Shown: positions 7,915-17,613, counted from the first letter of the stretch. The stretch: 64,000 bases of DNA from SVEL01 sp045125245 (GCA_045125245.1 JBGVNF010000012.1:22185-86184), one strand, 5' to 3'. The notes: generated from the sequence alone by a model not told the origin. Translations and numbers: made by a program.

Positions 7915-8931
7915 ATGGTGAAGGAAAAGACTATCGTAGCAGTGGATGCTATGGGAGGAGACAATGCACCAGGCGAGATTGTTAAAGGCGCTGTAGAAGC
8001 CATTTTAGCAAGTGAACAGGTGATTGTAAAGCTTGTCGGAAAAGAAGAAGTTGTCAAGGAAGAATTGGCAAAGTATGAGTACGATAAGGAACGAATTGAG
8101 GTGGTAAATGCGACAGAGGTAATTCTCACAGAAGAACCACCAGTTAAGGCGATTAAGTCGAAGAAAGATTCATCAATAGTTGTTGCTATGAATATGGTAA
8201 AACGTGGTGAAGCTGATGCACTTGTTTCAGCAGGAAGTTCAGGTGCTATATTAGTAGGAGGACAGGTAATTGTCGGCCGTATAAAAGGAATTGAGAGACC
8301 ACCATTGGCACCACTTATTCCAACAAAGGATGGAGTATCATTACTTATCGATTGTGGAGCAAATGTAGATGCAAGACCAAGTCACTTGGTTCAGTTTGCA
8401 AAGATCGGTTCTATTTATATGGAGAATGTTGTAGGCATAAAAAAACCAAGAGTTGCTATAGTTAATATAGGAGCTGAAGAAGAGAAGGGTAATGCATTAG
8501 TCCACGAAACTTTCCCAATGCTTAAGAATTGTCCAGATATTAATTTTATAGGTAGTATTGAGGCAAGAGATATTCCAGCAGGATATGCAGATGTAATCGT
8601 ATGTGAAGCATTTGTTGGAAATGTTATACTTAAGCTTTATGAAGGTTTAGGAGCAACACTTATAGGCAAGGTAAAAGAAGGCCTTATGAGTACACTGAGA
8701 AGTAAGATAGGAGCACTTCTTATTAAACCTGCTTTAAAGAAGACTTTAAAAGCGTTCCAGACAGAAGAATATGGTGGAGCACCGCTTTTAGGTTTAAATG
8801 GACTTGTTGTAAAGACACATGGAAGTTCAAAAGCAGTGGAGGTTAAAAATTCTATTTTACAATGTATAACCTTTAAAGAGCAGAAAATTAATGAAAAAAT
8901 AAGAGAAAACATTAATTTACAGGAAAGCTAA
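7915..8931 (+). CDS. plsX: Phosphate acyltransferase PlsX
   Basis: A 338-residue peripheral membrane enzyme that makes acyl-phosphate from acyl-ACP and phosphate, feeding PlsY for phosphatidate synthesis. Seen: the start IVAVDAMGGDNAPGEIVKGAVEA, VSAGSSGAIL, RPPLAPLIPT, LIDCGANVDA, NIGAEEEKGN and VCEAFVGNVILKL. Length is standard. Shine-Dalgarno GGAGG lies at 7904-7908. The acpP gene follows by 38 nt. PlsY, its partner, is encoded at 30000. Confidence 0.97.
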   Translation: MVKEKTIVAVDAMGGDNAPGEIVKGAVEAILASEQVIVKLVGKEEVVKEELAKYEYDKERIEVVNATEVILTEEPPVKAIKSKKDSSIVVAMNMVKRGEADALVSAGSSGAILVGGQVIVGRIKGIERPPLAPLIPTKDGVSLLIDCGANVDARPSHLVQFAKIGSIYMENVVGIKKPRVAIVNIGAEEEKGNALVHETFPMLKNCPDINFIGSIEARDIPAGYADVIVCEAFVGNVILKLYEGLGATLIGKVKEGLMSTLRSKIGALLIKPALKKTLKAFQTEEYGGAPLLGLNGLVVKTHGSSKAVEVKNSILQCITFKEQKINEKIRENINLQES

Positions 8932-8969
8932 TCAAACAATATTTTAAATATGAAAGGAAGAGTTTTATT

Positions 8970-9200
8970 ATGGAATTCGAAAAGTTACAAAACATCATTG
9001 CAGAGGTATTAAACATTGATGCGGAGGAAATCTCAATGGATTCAACATTTATTGATGATTTAGGAGCAGATTCTTTAGATGTATTCCAGATTATTATGGG
9101 AATTGAAGAAGAGTTTGATATCGAGATTCCTAATGAGGAAGCTGAGAAGATTTCAACAGTTGCAGATGCTGTAGAGCAGATTAAGAATGCAATCAACTAA
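8970..9200 (+). CDS. acpP: Acyl carrier protein
   Basis: A 76-residue acidic helical protein carrying the growing fatty acid chain. The phosphopantetheine attachment serine lies in the motif LGADSLDVFQIIMGIEE (about residue 36). Size and charge are typical. It lies between plsX and rnc as in most Firmicutes. Its transcript continues towards rnc through a strong hairpin (9231-9266). Confidence 0.97.
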   Translation: MEFEKLQNIIAEVLNIDAEEISMDSTFIDDLGADSLDVFQIIMGIEEEFDIEIPNEEAEKISTVADAVEQIKNAIN

Positions 9201-9230
9201 TTAAAATTTCAGAGAATAAAATGATTTTTA

Positions 9231-9266
9231 GTAATAAGAATGGGGCAAATACCCCATTCTTATTAC
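9231..9266 (+). promoter_or_regulatory. Perfect 15-bp hairpin in the leader of rnc
   Basis: GTAATAAGAATGGGG (9231-9245) is exactly complementary to CCCCATTCTTATTAC (9252-9266) with loop CAAATA. It lies 31 nt after acpP and 20 nt before the rnc start. No T tract follows (CATATAGGG), so it is not a standard terminator. A long perfect duplex just ahead of the RNase III gene suggests a processing site for RNase III itself. That function is inferred by analogy with rnc autoregulation in E. coli. Confidence 0.7.
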
Positions 9267-9286
9267 CATATAGGGAAGGCATAGAA

Positions 9287-9973
9287 ATGAAACGATTAAA
9301 TGAATTGGAAGAAATAATCGGATATAGCTTTAAAAATAAAGCTTTATTAGAGCTTGCTATGACTCATAGTTCCTATTCTAATGATAATAAATTAGGTAAG
9401 CTTAACAATAATGAGAGATTAGAATTTTTAGGTGATGCTGTATTGGAATTATCATCAAGTGAATTTTTATTTGATGAATATGAAAGTAAGCCAGAAGGTG
9501 AGCTTACTAGATTAAGAGCTAGTATTGTATGTGAGCCTACATTAGCTCAGGCTGCCAGAGACTTTAAGCTTAATGAGTACTTAAGACTTGGTAATGGTGA
9601 AGAAAATACAGGCGGACGTTTTAGAGATTCTATAATTTCAGATGCCCTAGAAGCGCTTATAGGAGCAATATATTTGGATGGTGGGTTTGCTAATGCAAAA
9701 GAGTTCATTTTGAAATTTGTTTTAAATGACATTGAAAACAAACATCTCTTTTATGATAGCAAGACCATACTTCAAGAAATGGTGCAGAAACAGTACAAGG
9801 AAAGAGTGGAATATGTCTTAGTTGGCGAGTCTGGACCAGATCACAATAAAGAGTTTAGCGTAGAAGCTGTATTTAAGAATGTTGTCTTAGGCAGAGGTGT
9901 TGGTGGTACTAAGAAACGCGCTGAACAACAGGCCGCATACGAGGCCATTCTTGCTATAAAAAAAGAGAGTTAA
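9287..9973 (+). CDS. rnc: Ribonuclease III
   Basis: A 228-residue double-strand RNA endonuclease that matures rRNA and processes mRNAs. The nuclease domain has the signature NERLEFLGDAVLEL and the second acidic helix DALEALIGAIYLDGGF. The double-stranded RNA-binding domain (about residues 155-226) ends KKRAEQQAAYEAILAIK. An ATG at 9221 is in frame but would translate through the 15-bp hairpin; ATG 9287 has AGGGAAGG 7 nt upstream and starts at the conserved MKRLNELEEIIGY. smc follows by 14 nt, a conserved rnc-smc-ftsY order. Confidence 0.96.
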   Translation: MKRLNELEEIIGYSFKNKALLELAMTHSSYSNDNKLGKLNNNERLEFLGDAVLELSSSEFLFDEYESKPEGELTRLRASIVCEPTLAQAARDFKLNEYLRLGNGEENTGGRFRDSIISDALEALIGAIYLDGGFANAKEFILKFVLNDIENKHLFYDSKTILQEMVQKQYKERVEYVLVGESGPDHNKEFSVEAVFKNVVLGRGVGGTKKRAEQQAAYEAILAIKKES

Positions 9974-9987
9974 CAGGAAGGTAAACA

Positions 9988-12900
9988 ATGTATTTAAAAA
10001 GTATAGAGGTACAGGGCTTCAAGTCCTTTGCCAATAAGATAAAATTCGATTTTCATAATGGTATTACAGGTATTGTAGGACCTAATGGAAGTGGAAAAAG
10101 TAATGTAGCAGACGCTGTACGTTGGGTTTTAGGTGAACAGAGAATAAAACAGCTCCGTGGTGGAAAAATGGAGGATGTCATCTTTGCAGGTACACAGAAC
10201 CGTAAGCCGTTAGGATTTGCGTATGTTGCTATTACATTAGATAATTCAGACCATAAATTAGCTATAGAGTATGATGAAGTTACAGTATCTAGAAGACTTT
10301 TCCGTTCAGGTGAAAGTGAATATATGATAAATGGCTCTGTTTGTCGTCTTAAAGACATAAATGAGTTATTCTACGATACTGGAATTGGTAAAGAGGGTTA
10401 CTCTATTATCGGCCAGGGTCAGATTGATAAGATTTTAAGTGGTAAGCCAGATGAGAGAAGAGAGCTTTTTGATGAAGCTGCAGGTATTGTTAAATTTAAA
10501 AGAAGAAAGGCTGAAGCGACTAAAAAGCTTGAAAATGAGAAAGATAATCTTACAAGAGTTATAGATATTTTAACTGAGCTTGAGAGACAGTTAAAGCCAT
10601 TGGAGCGTCAGTCTGAGACTGCCAGAAAATATTTAAAGCTCAAGGAAGAGTTAAAGACATATGATATCAATATGTTCCTTCTTGAGATTACACAGATTCG
10701 TACTTCTTTATCAGAGATAGAGGAAAAATATAATATAGCCACAAATGAATTGGAAGAAAATAGACAAAATCTTGAGGCTATAAAAAATCAGTATGAAGTT
10801 CTTGATGGAATAATCGAGGAAATGAATACGGATATCGAAGATAAGAAGAATTCATTAAATCAGACAAATATTGCAATTGAAAAGTTTGATGGTGATATTA
10901 AGGTATTAAATGAGCAGATTAATTCAGCTAAGATTAATGACGAACATTTTAAACAGCGTATGAATGCTATAGAAGAAGATATTGCCGACCACGTAAAGGA
11001 AAAGGAACGTCTTCTTATAGAAAAGAAAGAAATAGATGAAAAGCTTACAGATGCTACAAAGGTTCAGAGAGAAGCGGACGGTAAAATTGCAGCTATTTCT
11101 GGTAAGATAGCACAGATTTTAGAGGATATAGAGAATTCTAAATCAGAAATTATTAACTTGCTTAACGAAAAATCTGGCGTTATGGCTAAAATACAAAGAT
11201 ATGACACTATGCTTGAGCAGATTAATATAAGAAAAGCAGAGTTGAGTCAGAAGCTTATCAAGTCAAAGAGTGATAAAGAAGAGCAGGATAAGATTATCGC
11301 TGAATTAGAAGAAGAATTTAAGAAAGTTAACGATGAAATTATCCAATATACTACTCAGGCTGAAGAGATAGAAGAAAAGATTTCTGAGTATAAGAAAGAG
11401 ACTGCAACTCTCATAAAAGAGAGGGAAGATAAGCAGAGAAAGTATCATCAGATAAGCTCAAATCTTGAGGCTTTAAAGAACATGACTGAGCGTTATGAAG
11501 GTTATGGTAACTCTATTAAAAAGATTATGGAGCTTAAAGAGAGAGAAAAGGGTATCGTCGGTGTTGTAGCTGATATTATCAAGGTTGATAAAAAGTATGA
11601 AACAGCTATAGAAACAGCACTTGGTGGAAATATTCAGAATGTTGTTACAGATACAGAAACAACAGCTAAGGAAGCTATCGAATACTTAAAGAGAGGTAAG
11701 TTTGGTAGAGCAACCTTCCTTCCTTTAAGCAGTATTGCCAACAAAACAGGTTTTTCTAATGAAAGAGTATTAACTGAAAAGGGTGTTATAGGACTTGCCT
11801 GTGACCTTGTTCAGATTAAGAAGGAATGGGAAAATATAGCGAAGTATCTTCTTGGAAGAATAGTTGTAGCTGATACTATCGAAAATGCATTGTTGATTGC
11901 TAGAAAGTATAACTATACGTTAAGAATAGTTACATTGGAGGGTGAACTTCTCAATGCTGGTGGTTCAATGTCTGGTGGTGCCTTTAAGAACAATTCTAAT
12001 CTTTTAGGTAGGAGAAGAGAGATAGAGGAGCTTGAGAAGTCATTAGAGGCTATCAAGAGTGAAAATCAAGCTATAAATGAAAAGCTTAATGCTAATGAGT
12101 CTGAATCAAGAGCAGCTAATGAAGAATTAGAAAAGATTAAGCTTGTATTAAATGAACAGTATATTTTACAAAATACTGTTAAGATGAATATGAATAAGGC
12201 TGGAGAGAAAAAGCAGGAATTAGCTGATAGTTATGAAGATTTAGGTAAGGAAAATGCTGAAATCGCTAGCCAGATTACAGATATTAAGTCAAATTACGAT
12301 ACATTAAATGTGGAACTTATGACATTTGATGATAAAAATAAGATCATCGAAGATAAGATTGCTAGCTTGAATCTTCAGGTAGAGGAACAAAGAAAGCTTG
12401 AAGAGGAAGAAATTGGTAAAAATCAGGAGATGAGACTTGGATATCAAAGCTTAAAACAAAAGCTAGAATTTATCAAGGAAAATACTGAGAAGCTTGATGC
12501 TGAGACAAATAAACTTAATGAGGAGCTTGTTCTTATTAAGTCAAATGCAGAGGACGCTACGATTACAGTATTAGATAGACTTAAGGAAATCGAAAGTATT
12601 GAGAATTCTATGAAGGAGGCTAAGCAGACTAAAGAACAGTTAGAAGCTACTATAACAAAGCTTGTGGCTGATAAGGATGCTCAGACAAAGGAACATAAGG
12701 ATTTCATTACAAAGAGAGAAGAGATATCTACTCATATCAATGAGCTTGATAAGGAAATATACAGATTATCAAGTCAGAAGGAAAAGCTTGAAGAGGCCAA
12801 TGAAAAGCAAGTTAACTATATGTGGGATGAATATGAGATTACATATAGTGTGGCTTTAACTATGAAGAATGAAGAGCTTAATAACCTTGGGGCTATAAAG

Positions 12901-13563
12901 AAGAATATTTCTTCACTTAAGAGTCAGATAAGAGACTTAGGTGATGTAAATGTTAATTCTATCGAGGAATATAAGAATGTATCAGAAAGATATGTATTCC
13001 TAAAGACACAGCATGATGATCTTGTACTTGCAGCTGAAAATCTTGAAAAGATTATCGAAGAATTAGATACTGGTATGCGTAATCAGTTCTCCGAGAAGTT
13101 TATTGAGATTAAGACTGAATTTGACAAGGTGTTTAAGGAATTATTTGGTGGTGGTAAGGGTACAATCGAATTAAATGAAGATATGGATATCTTAGAAGCT
13201 GATATTTCTATTATATCTCAGCCACCAGGAAAGAAACTTCAGAATATGATGCAGTTATCCGGTGGTGAAAAAGCGCTTACTGCTATTGCGTTGCTTTTTG
13301 CTATTCAGAATCTTAAGCCATCACCATTCTGTCTTCTTGATGAGATTGAGGCAGCCCTTGATGATTCAAACGTTGTAAGATTTGCAGGATATTTACACAA
13401 GCTTACAGATCATACTCAGTTTATTGTTATCACTCATAGAAGAGGTACAATGGCTGCGGCAGATAGATTATATGGTATCACAATGCAGGAGAAGGGTGTT
13501 TCGACACTTGTATCTGTAAACTTATTAGAGGCAGAATTGCAGGAACAGGAGGATAAGTCATGA
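9988..13563 (+). CDS. smc: Chromosome segregation protein SMC
   Basis: A 1191-residue condensin ATPase that compacts and segregates the chromosome with ScpA/ScpB (not in the window). Order: N-terminal ATPase lobe with Walker A GPNGSGKSNVADAVRWVLG; long coiled coil (about residues 170-500); hinge (about 510-665, with GGNIQNVVTD and LNAGGSMSGG); second coiled coil; C-terminal lobe with signature LSGGEKALTAIALLFAIQ and Walker B PFCLLDEIEAALDD. Length is typical. The last four bases overlap ftsY (ATGA), indicating coupled translation. Confidence 0.98.
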   Translation: MYLKSIEVQGFKSFANKIKFDFHNGITGIVGPNGSGKSNVADAVRWVLGEQRIKQLRGGKMEDVIFAGTQNRKPLGFAYVAITLDNSDHKLAIEYDEVTVSRRLFRSGESEYMINGSVCRLKDINELFYDTGIGKEGYSIIGQGQIDKILSGKPDERRELFDEAAGIVKFKRRKAEATKKLENEKDNLTRVIDILTELERQLKPLERQSETARKYLKLKEELKTYDINMFLLEITQIRTSLSEIEEKYNIATNELEENRQNLEAIKNQYEVLDGIIEEMNTDIEDKKNSLNQTNIAIEKFDGDIKVLNEQINSAKINDEHFKQRMNAIEEDIADHVKEKERLLIEKKEIDEKLTDATKVQREADGKIAAISGKIAQILEDIENSKSEIINLLNEKSGVMAKIQRYDTMLEQINIRKAELSQKLIKSKSDKEEQDKIIAELEEEFKKVNDEIIQYTTQAEEIEEKISEYKKETATLIKEREDKQRKYHQISSNLEALKNMTERYEGYGNSIKKIMELKEREKGIVGVVADIIKVDKKYETAIETALGGNIQNVVTDTETTAKEAIEYLKRGKFGRATFLPLSSIANKTGFSNERVLTEKGVIGLACDLVQIKKEWENIAKYLLGRIVVADTIENALLIARKYNYTLRIVTLEGELLNAGGSMSGGAFKNNSNLLGRRREIEELEKSLEAIKSENQAINEKLNANESESRAANEELEKIKLVLNEQYILQNTVKMNMNKAGEKKQELADSYEDLGKENAEIASQITDIKSNYDTLNVELMTFDDKNKIIEDKIASLNLQVEEQRKLEEEEIGKNQEMRLGYQSLKQKLEFIKENTEKLDAETNKLNEELVLIKSNAEDATITVLDRLKEIESIENSMKEAKQTKEQLEATITKLVADKDAQTKEHKDFITKREEISTHINELDKEIYRLSSQKEKLEEANEKQVNYMWDEYEITYSVALTMKNEELNNLGAIKKNISSLKSQIRDLGDVNVNSIEEYKNVSERYVFLKTQHDDLVLAAENLEKIIEELDTGMRNQFSEKFIEIKTEFDKVFKELFGGGKGTIELNEDMDILEADISIISQPPGKKLQNMMQLSGGEKALTAIALLFAIQNLKPSPFCLLDEIEAALDDSNVVRFAGYLHKLTDHTQFIVITHRRGTMAAADRLYGITMQEKGVSTLVSVNLLEAELQEQEDKS

Positions 13564-14498
13564 GTGAAGAAAAAAAGGGATTCTTTAAACGACTTGTAAG
13601 TGGTCTTAGTAAGACCAGAGCCAATATTGTATCTGGCTTTGAAAGTATATTTTCAGCATTTTCTTCAATAGATGATGATTTTTATGAAGAGCTTGAAGAA
13701 ATACTTATTATGGGTGATATAGGTGTCACTACTACAGAAAAGATTATAGAAAATCTTAAATGTAAGGTAAAAGAGCAGAAGATTAAGGAACCTGCTATGT
13801 GTAAGCAACTTCTTATGGATTCTATAAAAGAGCAGATGAATCTTGGTGAAGCAGCATATGATTATGAAAACCAGACAAGTGTTTTACTTGTAATAGGTGT
13901 AAATGGTGTAGGAAAGACTACATCTATAGGAAAGCTTGCTGGTCAGTTTAAGAATAATGGTAAAAAGGTTGTACTTGCAGCTGCAGATACATTTAGAGCG
14001 GCGGCTATTGAACAGCTTACAGAGTGGTCAAATAGAGCAGGTGCAGACATTATAGCTAGTAGAGAGGGTGCAGACCCTGCCTCGGTTATATTTGATGCGG
14101 CTCAGGCTGCTAAAGCTAGAAAAGCAGATATTCTTATATGTGATACTGCTGGAAGACTTCACAATAAGAAGAATCTCATGGAAGAGCTTAAAAAAATCAA
14201 TAGAATTCTTGATAAGGAATATCCAGAAGCTTACAGAGAGAATCTTATTGTTTTAGATGCTACAACAGGTCAGAATGCGTTAGTTCAGGCTAAGCAGTTT
14301 ATGGAAGCGGCAGACATTACAGGAATTATCCTTACAAAGATGGATGGAACAGCAAAGGGTGGTATAGCAGTTGCTATTCAGTCTGAGCTTGGAATTCCAG
14401 TTAAGTACATTGGTGTGGGTGAAAAGATTGAAGATTTACAAAAGTTTAATTCAGATGAATTTGTAAATGCTTTATTTGATGTACCACAGGATAATTAG
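13560..14498 (+). CDS. ftsY: Signal recognition particle receptor FtsY
   Basis: A 312-residue GTPase that docks SRP-ribosome complexes at the membrane. It has a short N region and the NG domain: G1 GVNGVGKTTSIGKLAG, DTFRAAAIEQLTEW, G3 DTAGRLHNK, G4 TKMDGTAKGG. The acidic A domain of E. coli FtsY is absent, as usual in Firmicutes. The start overlaps the smc stop. Its partner Ffh is encoded at 16270. Confidence 0.97.
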   Translation: MSEEKKGFFKRLVSGLSKTRANIVSGFESIFSAFSSIDDDFYEELEEILIMGDIGVTTTEKIIENLKCKVKEQKIKEPAMCKQLLMDSIKEQMNLGEAAYDYENQTSVLLVIGVNGVGKTTSIGKLAGQFKNNGKKVVLAAADTFRAAAIEQLTEWSNRAGADIIASREGADPASVIFDAAQAAKARKADILICDTAGRLHNKKNLMEELKKINRILDKEYPEAYRENLIVLDATTGQNALVQAKQFMEAADITGIILTKMDGTAKGGIAVAIQSELGIPVKYIGVGEKIEDLQKFNSDEFVNALFDVPQDN

Positions 14499-14531
14499 TT
14501 TTGACATAATATTAGGAAAGAGGGAAACGAA

Positions 14532-15752
14532 ATGTTAACAGAGTTGTCATTAGAAAAGTTTAAAGAAGCAGCAGAAATTGTAAAAAATGTTACAGTTCCT
14601 ACTAATCTTGTGTATAGCGATTATTTTTCAAAACAGACAGGTAATAAGATATATATAAAGCCTGAAAATCTTCAGTTTACAGGAGCGTATAAGGTGAGAG
14701 GTGCTTATTATAAGATAAGCCAGCTTTCAGAAGAAGAAAGAGCAAAAGGTTTAATTACAGCATCAGCAGGTAACCATGCTCAGGGTGTTGCTAATGCAGC
14801 AAAAATGTATGGTATAAAGGCAACTATCGTAATGCCAACAGGTACACCACTTATAAAGGTTAACAGAACAAAGAGCTATGGTGCAGATGTTGTATTATAC
14901 GGTAATGTCTATGATGAGGCATGTGAGGAAGCTTTAAGACTTGCAAAGGAAAATGGATATACATTTGTTCATCCTTTTGATGATTTAGAAGTGGCTACAG
15001 GACAAGGAACTGTAGGTATGGAAGTATTTGATGAATTGCCAGATGTAGATATTATCTTAGTACCAATCGGTGGTGGCGGATTAGCTTGCGGTGTTGCTGC
15101 ATTGGCTAAGATGATTAACCCTAAGGTAAGGGTTATCGGTGTAGAGCCAGCAGGAGCAAATTGTATGCAGGCATCTATTAGAGAAGGACATGTAGTATCA
15201 CTTCCATCAGCAGTAACTATAGCAGATGGTACAGCTGTAAAGACACCAGGTTCAGTTATTTTCCCATATATTCAAAAATATGTTGATGAGATAATTGCAG
15301 TTGAGGATAGTGAGCTTATAGATGCATTCCTTGATATGGTAGAAAATCATAAGATGGTATGCGAGGGCTCAGGTTTATTAACCATAGCTGCATTAAAGCA
15401 TCTTGAGTGTTGGGATAAGAATATAGTATCTATTATCAGTGGCGGAAACATTGATATTATAACAATGTCTTCAATTCTTCAGCATGGTTTAATACAGAGA
15501 GGAAGAATATTTACAGTTTCTGTTCTTCTTCCAGACAAGCCAGGACAGCTTGAAATGGTTGCAAAGCTTATAGCACAGAATCAAGGAAATGTAGTAAAGC
15601 TTGAGCATAACCAGTTTGTAAGTATAAATAGAAATGCAGAGGTTGAGCTTAGAATTACTCTTGAAGCCTTTGGAGAAGAACATAAGCATAATATTGTGGC
15701 AGCGCTTGATAAAGAAGGTTATAAGCCAAGAGTTGTAAGAACTAATCTCTAA
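14532..15752 (+). CDS. ilvA: Threonine ammonia-lyase (threonine dehydratase) with ACT domain
   Basis: A 406-residue PLP enzyme that deaminates threonine to 2-oxobutyrate, the entry to isoleucine synthesis. The PLP lysine lies in QFTGAYKVRGAYYK, the phosphate-binding loop is GGGGLACGV, and SAGNHAQGVA is present. A single C-terminal ACT-like domain (about residues 325-406, from RGRIFTVSVLLPDKPGQ) marks the shorter ilvA/tdcB-like type with one regulatory domain. It is 33 nt from ftsY and not functionally related to it. No T-box or leader peptide is visible in front. Biosynthetic versus catabolic role cannot be told from sequence alone. Confidence 0.93.
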   Translation: MLTELSLEKFKEAAEIVKNVTVPTNLVYSDYFSKQTGNKIYIKPENLQFTGAYKVRGAYYKISQLSEEERAKGLITASAGNHAQGVANAAKMYGIKATIVMPTGTPLIKVNRTKSYGADVVLYGNVYDEACEEALRLAKENGYTFVHPFDDLEVATGQGTVGMEVFDELPDVDIILVPIGGGGLACGVAALAKMINPKVRVIGVEPAGANCMQASIREGHVVSLPSAVTIADGTAVKTPGSVIFPYIQKYVDEIIAVEDSELIDAFLDMVENHKMVCEGSGLLTIAALKHLECWDKNIVSIISGGNIDIITMSSILQHGLIQRGRIFTVSVLLPDKPGQLEMVAKLIAQNQGNVVKLEHNQFVSINRNAEVELRITLEAFGEEHKHNIVAALDKEGYKPRVVRTNL

Positions 15753-15786
15753 TAATAAAAAAAATAGTATTGTAAAGTTTTTTTGC

Positions 15787-15827
15787 TTGACACCGTCTAT
15801 TGTATGTAGTAATATAATGGACGGTGT
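15787..15827 (+). promoter_or_regulatory. Promoter of the ylxM-ffh operon overlapped by a 12-bp dyad
   Basis: TTGACA (15787-15792), 17-nt spacer, TAATAT (15810-15815). The inverted repeat ACACCGTCTATT (15790-15801) and AATGGACGGTGT (15816-15827) pairs at 12 positions with one T-G wobble and covers most of the promoter. No T tract follows either arm, so an operator or RNA leader fold is more likely than a terminator for ilvA. Confidence 0.6.
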
Positions 15828-15873
15828 TAAATTACGTTTATGGTATTTTGACATGTTATTAAAGGAGTAGCTT

Positions 15874-16242
15874 ATGGAAAAGATGGATGAAATTGTAAAA
15901 TTATCTTTGTTATATGATTTTTACGGTGAGCTTTTGACAGAGCATCAGAAGTCAATATGTGAAGATTACTTCTTTAATGATATAGGACTTAGTGAAATAG
16001 CTGAGGAGCGTGGAACTAGCAGACAGGCAGTTCATGATATGGTAAAACGAATCGAAAAGCTCTTACTTGGCTATGAGGAAAAGCTTCACTTAGTTGAACG
16101 TTTTCTTAAAACAAAGGATATGATAAAGCAGGTTAAAGAATATATAGATGAGCTTGTATCATATGAAAGCGTGAGTGAAGAAGAGAAAAGTATAATTGAT
16201 AAGATTGGCAAGCTTTCAGAACATATTCTTGATGAATTATAG
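15874..16242 (+). CDS. ylxM: YlxM family DNA-binding protein, SRP-associated
   Basis: A 122-residue helix-turn-helix protein of the UPF0122 family, similar to sigma region 4: LLTEHQKSICEDYFFNDIGLSEIAEE then RGTSRQAVHDMVKRIEKLL. Always next to ffh or ftsY in Firmicutes and linked to SRP function. Its Shine-Dalgarno is AAAGGAG. ffh starts 27 nt downstream. It could bind the dyad over its own promoter, but that is only a suggestion from position. Confidence 0.93.
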   Translation: MEKMDEIVKLSLLYDFYGELLTEHQKSICEDYFFNDIGLSEIAEERGTSRQAVHDMVKRIEKLLLGYEEKLHLVERFLKTKDMIKQVKEYIDELVSYESVSEEEKSIIDKIGKLSEHILDEL

Positions 16243-16269
16243 AAAGTATGACATATTTGGAGGTATAAG

Positions 16270-17613
16270 GTGGCATTTGAAAGTTTATCTGATAAATTGC
16301 AAAATGTTTTTAGAAACCTTAGAAGTAAAGGTAGACTTACAGAAGCAGATGTAAAGGCTGCACTTAAGGAAGTTAAGATGGCTCTTCTTGAGGCCGATGT
16401 AAGTTTTAAGGTTGTTAAACAGTTTATAAGTTCTGTTCAGGAACGAGCTGTAGGTCAGGATGTTATGACTTCCCTCACACCAGGACAGATGGTTATAAAG
16501 ATAGTTAACGAAGAAATGGTTAAGCTTATGGGTTCTGAGACTACAGAATTAAAGCTTAAGGCTGGCAATGAGATTACAGTCATTATGATGATGGGTCTTC
16601 AGGGTGCTGGTAAAACTACTACGGCAGCTAAGATTGCTGGAAAGCTTAAAGCTAAAGGTAAAAAACCACTACTCGTTGCATGTGATATTTACAGACCAGC
16701 GGCTATTGACCAGTTACAGGTTAACGGTGAAAAACAGGGTGTTCCAGTATTTAGTATGGGAACAAATCATAAGCCAGTAAATATTGCAAAGGCTGCTTAT
16801 GAGCATGCCAAATCTAATGATATGAATGTTGTAATTATCGATACAGCAGGTAGACTTCACATTGATGAAGCGCTTATGGATGAGCTTGTAGAGATAAGAG
16901 ACAATATTGATATAACACAGACAGTTCTTGTTGTAGATGCTATGACAGGACAGGATGCAGTCAATGTAGCTTCTAGCTTTGATGAGAAGATAGGCATTGA
17001 CGGAGTGATTCTTACAAAGCTTGATGGTGATACTAGAGGTGGTGCTGCGCTTTCTATAAGAAGTGTAACAGGAAAGCCAATTCTCTATGTAGGTATGGGA
17101 GAAAAGCTTTCTGATTTAGAACAGTTCTATCCAGACCGTATGGCTTCAAGAATCTTAGGAATGGGAGATGTCCTTACTCTTATCGAGAAGGCTGAGGCTG
17201 CTGTAGATGCCGATAAAGCCAAGGAGATGGAGAAAAAACTTAAGAAGGCTGAATTTGGATTTGATGATTATCTAGAATCTATGCAGCAGATTAAGAATAT
17301 GGGTGGTCTTGCAGATGTAATGAATATGATTCCAGGTCTTGGTGGACAGCTAAAAGGAGCTGCATTACCAGATGATAAGGCACTAGGAAGAGTCGAGGCG
17401 ATTATATATTCTATGACTCCTAAGGAAAGAAGCAATCCAAGCATCTTAAACCCTTCGAGAAAAAATAGAATTGCAAAGGGTGCAGGAGTTGATATTGCAG
17501 AAGTAAATCGCTTAGTTAAGCAGTTTGAACAGTCACGAAAAATGATGAAACAGATGGGTGGCATGTTCGGTGGTAAGAAGAAAGGCTTTGGCCGATTTAA
17601 ATTACCGTTTTAA
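16270..17613 (+). CDS. ffh: Signal recognition particle protein Ffh
   Basis: A 447-residue SRP GTPase that binds signal sequences of nascent membrane proteins. N domain; G domain with GLQGAGKTTTAAKIAGKLK, DIYRPAAIDQLQ, DTAGRLHIDE and TKLDGDTRGGAA; methionine-rich M domain from about residue 300 with NMIPGLGGQLKG, the SRP-RNA-binding segment NPSILNPSRKNRIAKGAG, and tail MMKQMGGMFGGKKKG. The start is GTG at 16270, preceded by GGAGG (16259-16263), and matches the conserved MAFESLSDKLQ. Length is standard. Confidence 0.98.
   Translation: MAFESLSDKLQNVFRNLRSKGRLTEADVKAALKEVKMALLEADVSFKVVKQFISSVQERAVGQDVMTSLTPGQMVIKIVNEEMVKLMGSETTELKLKAGNEITVIMMMGLQGAGKTTTAAKIAGKLKAKGKKPLLVACDIYRPAAIDQLQVNGEKQGVPVFSMGTNHKPVNIAKAAYEHAKSNDMNVVIIDTAGRLHIDEALMDELVEIRDNIDITQTVLVVDAMTGQDAVNVASSFDEKIGIDGVILTKLDGDTRGGAALSIRSVTGKPILYVGMGEKLSDLEQFYPDRMASRILGMGDVLTLIEKAEAAVDADKAKEMEKKLKKAEFGFDDYLESMQQIKNMGGLADVMNMIPGLGGQLKGAALPDDKALGRVEAIIYSMTPKERSNPSILNPSRKNRIAKGAGVDIAEVNRLVKQFEQSRKMMKQMGGMFGGKKKGFGRFKLPF

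Noticed and set aside
9221..9286. A longer RNase III starting at ATG 9221
   Set aside because: It would be translated through the perfect hairpin and add residues not found in the family; ATG 9287 has a proper ribosome site.
12662..12859. A 65-codon frame inside smc on the same strand
   Set aside because: Out-of-frame shadow of the SMC coiled coil without a ribosome site.
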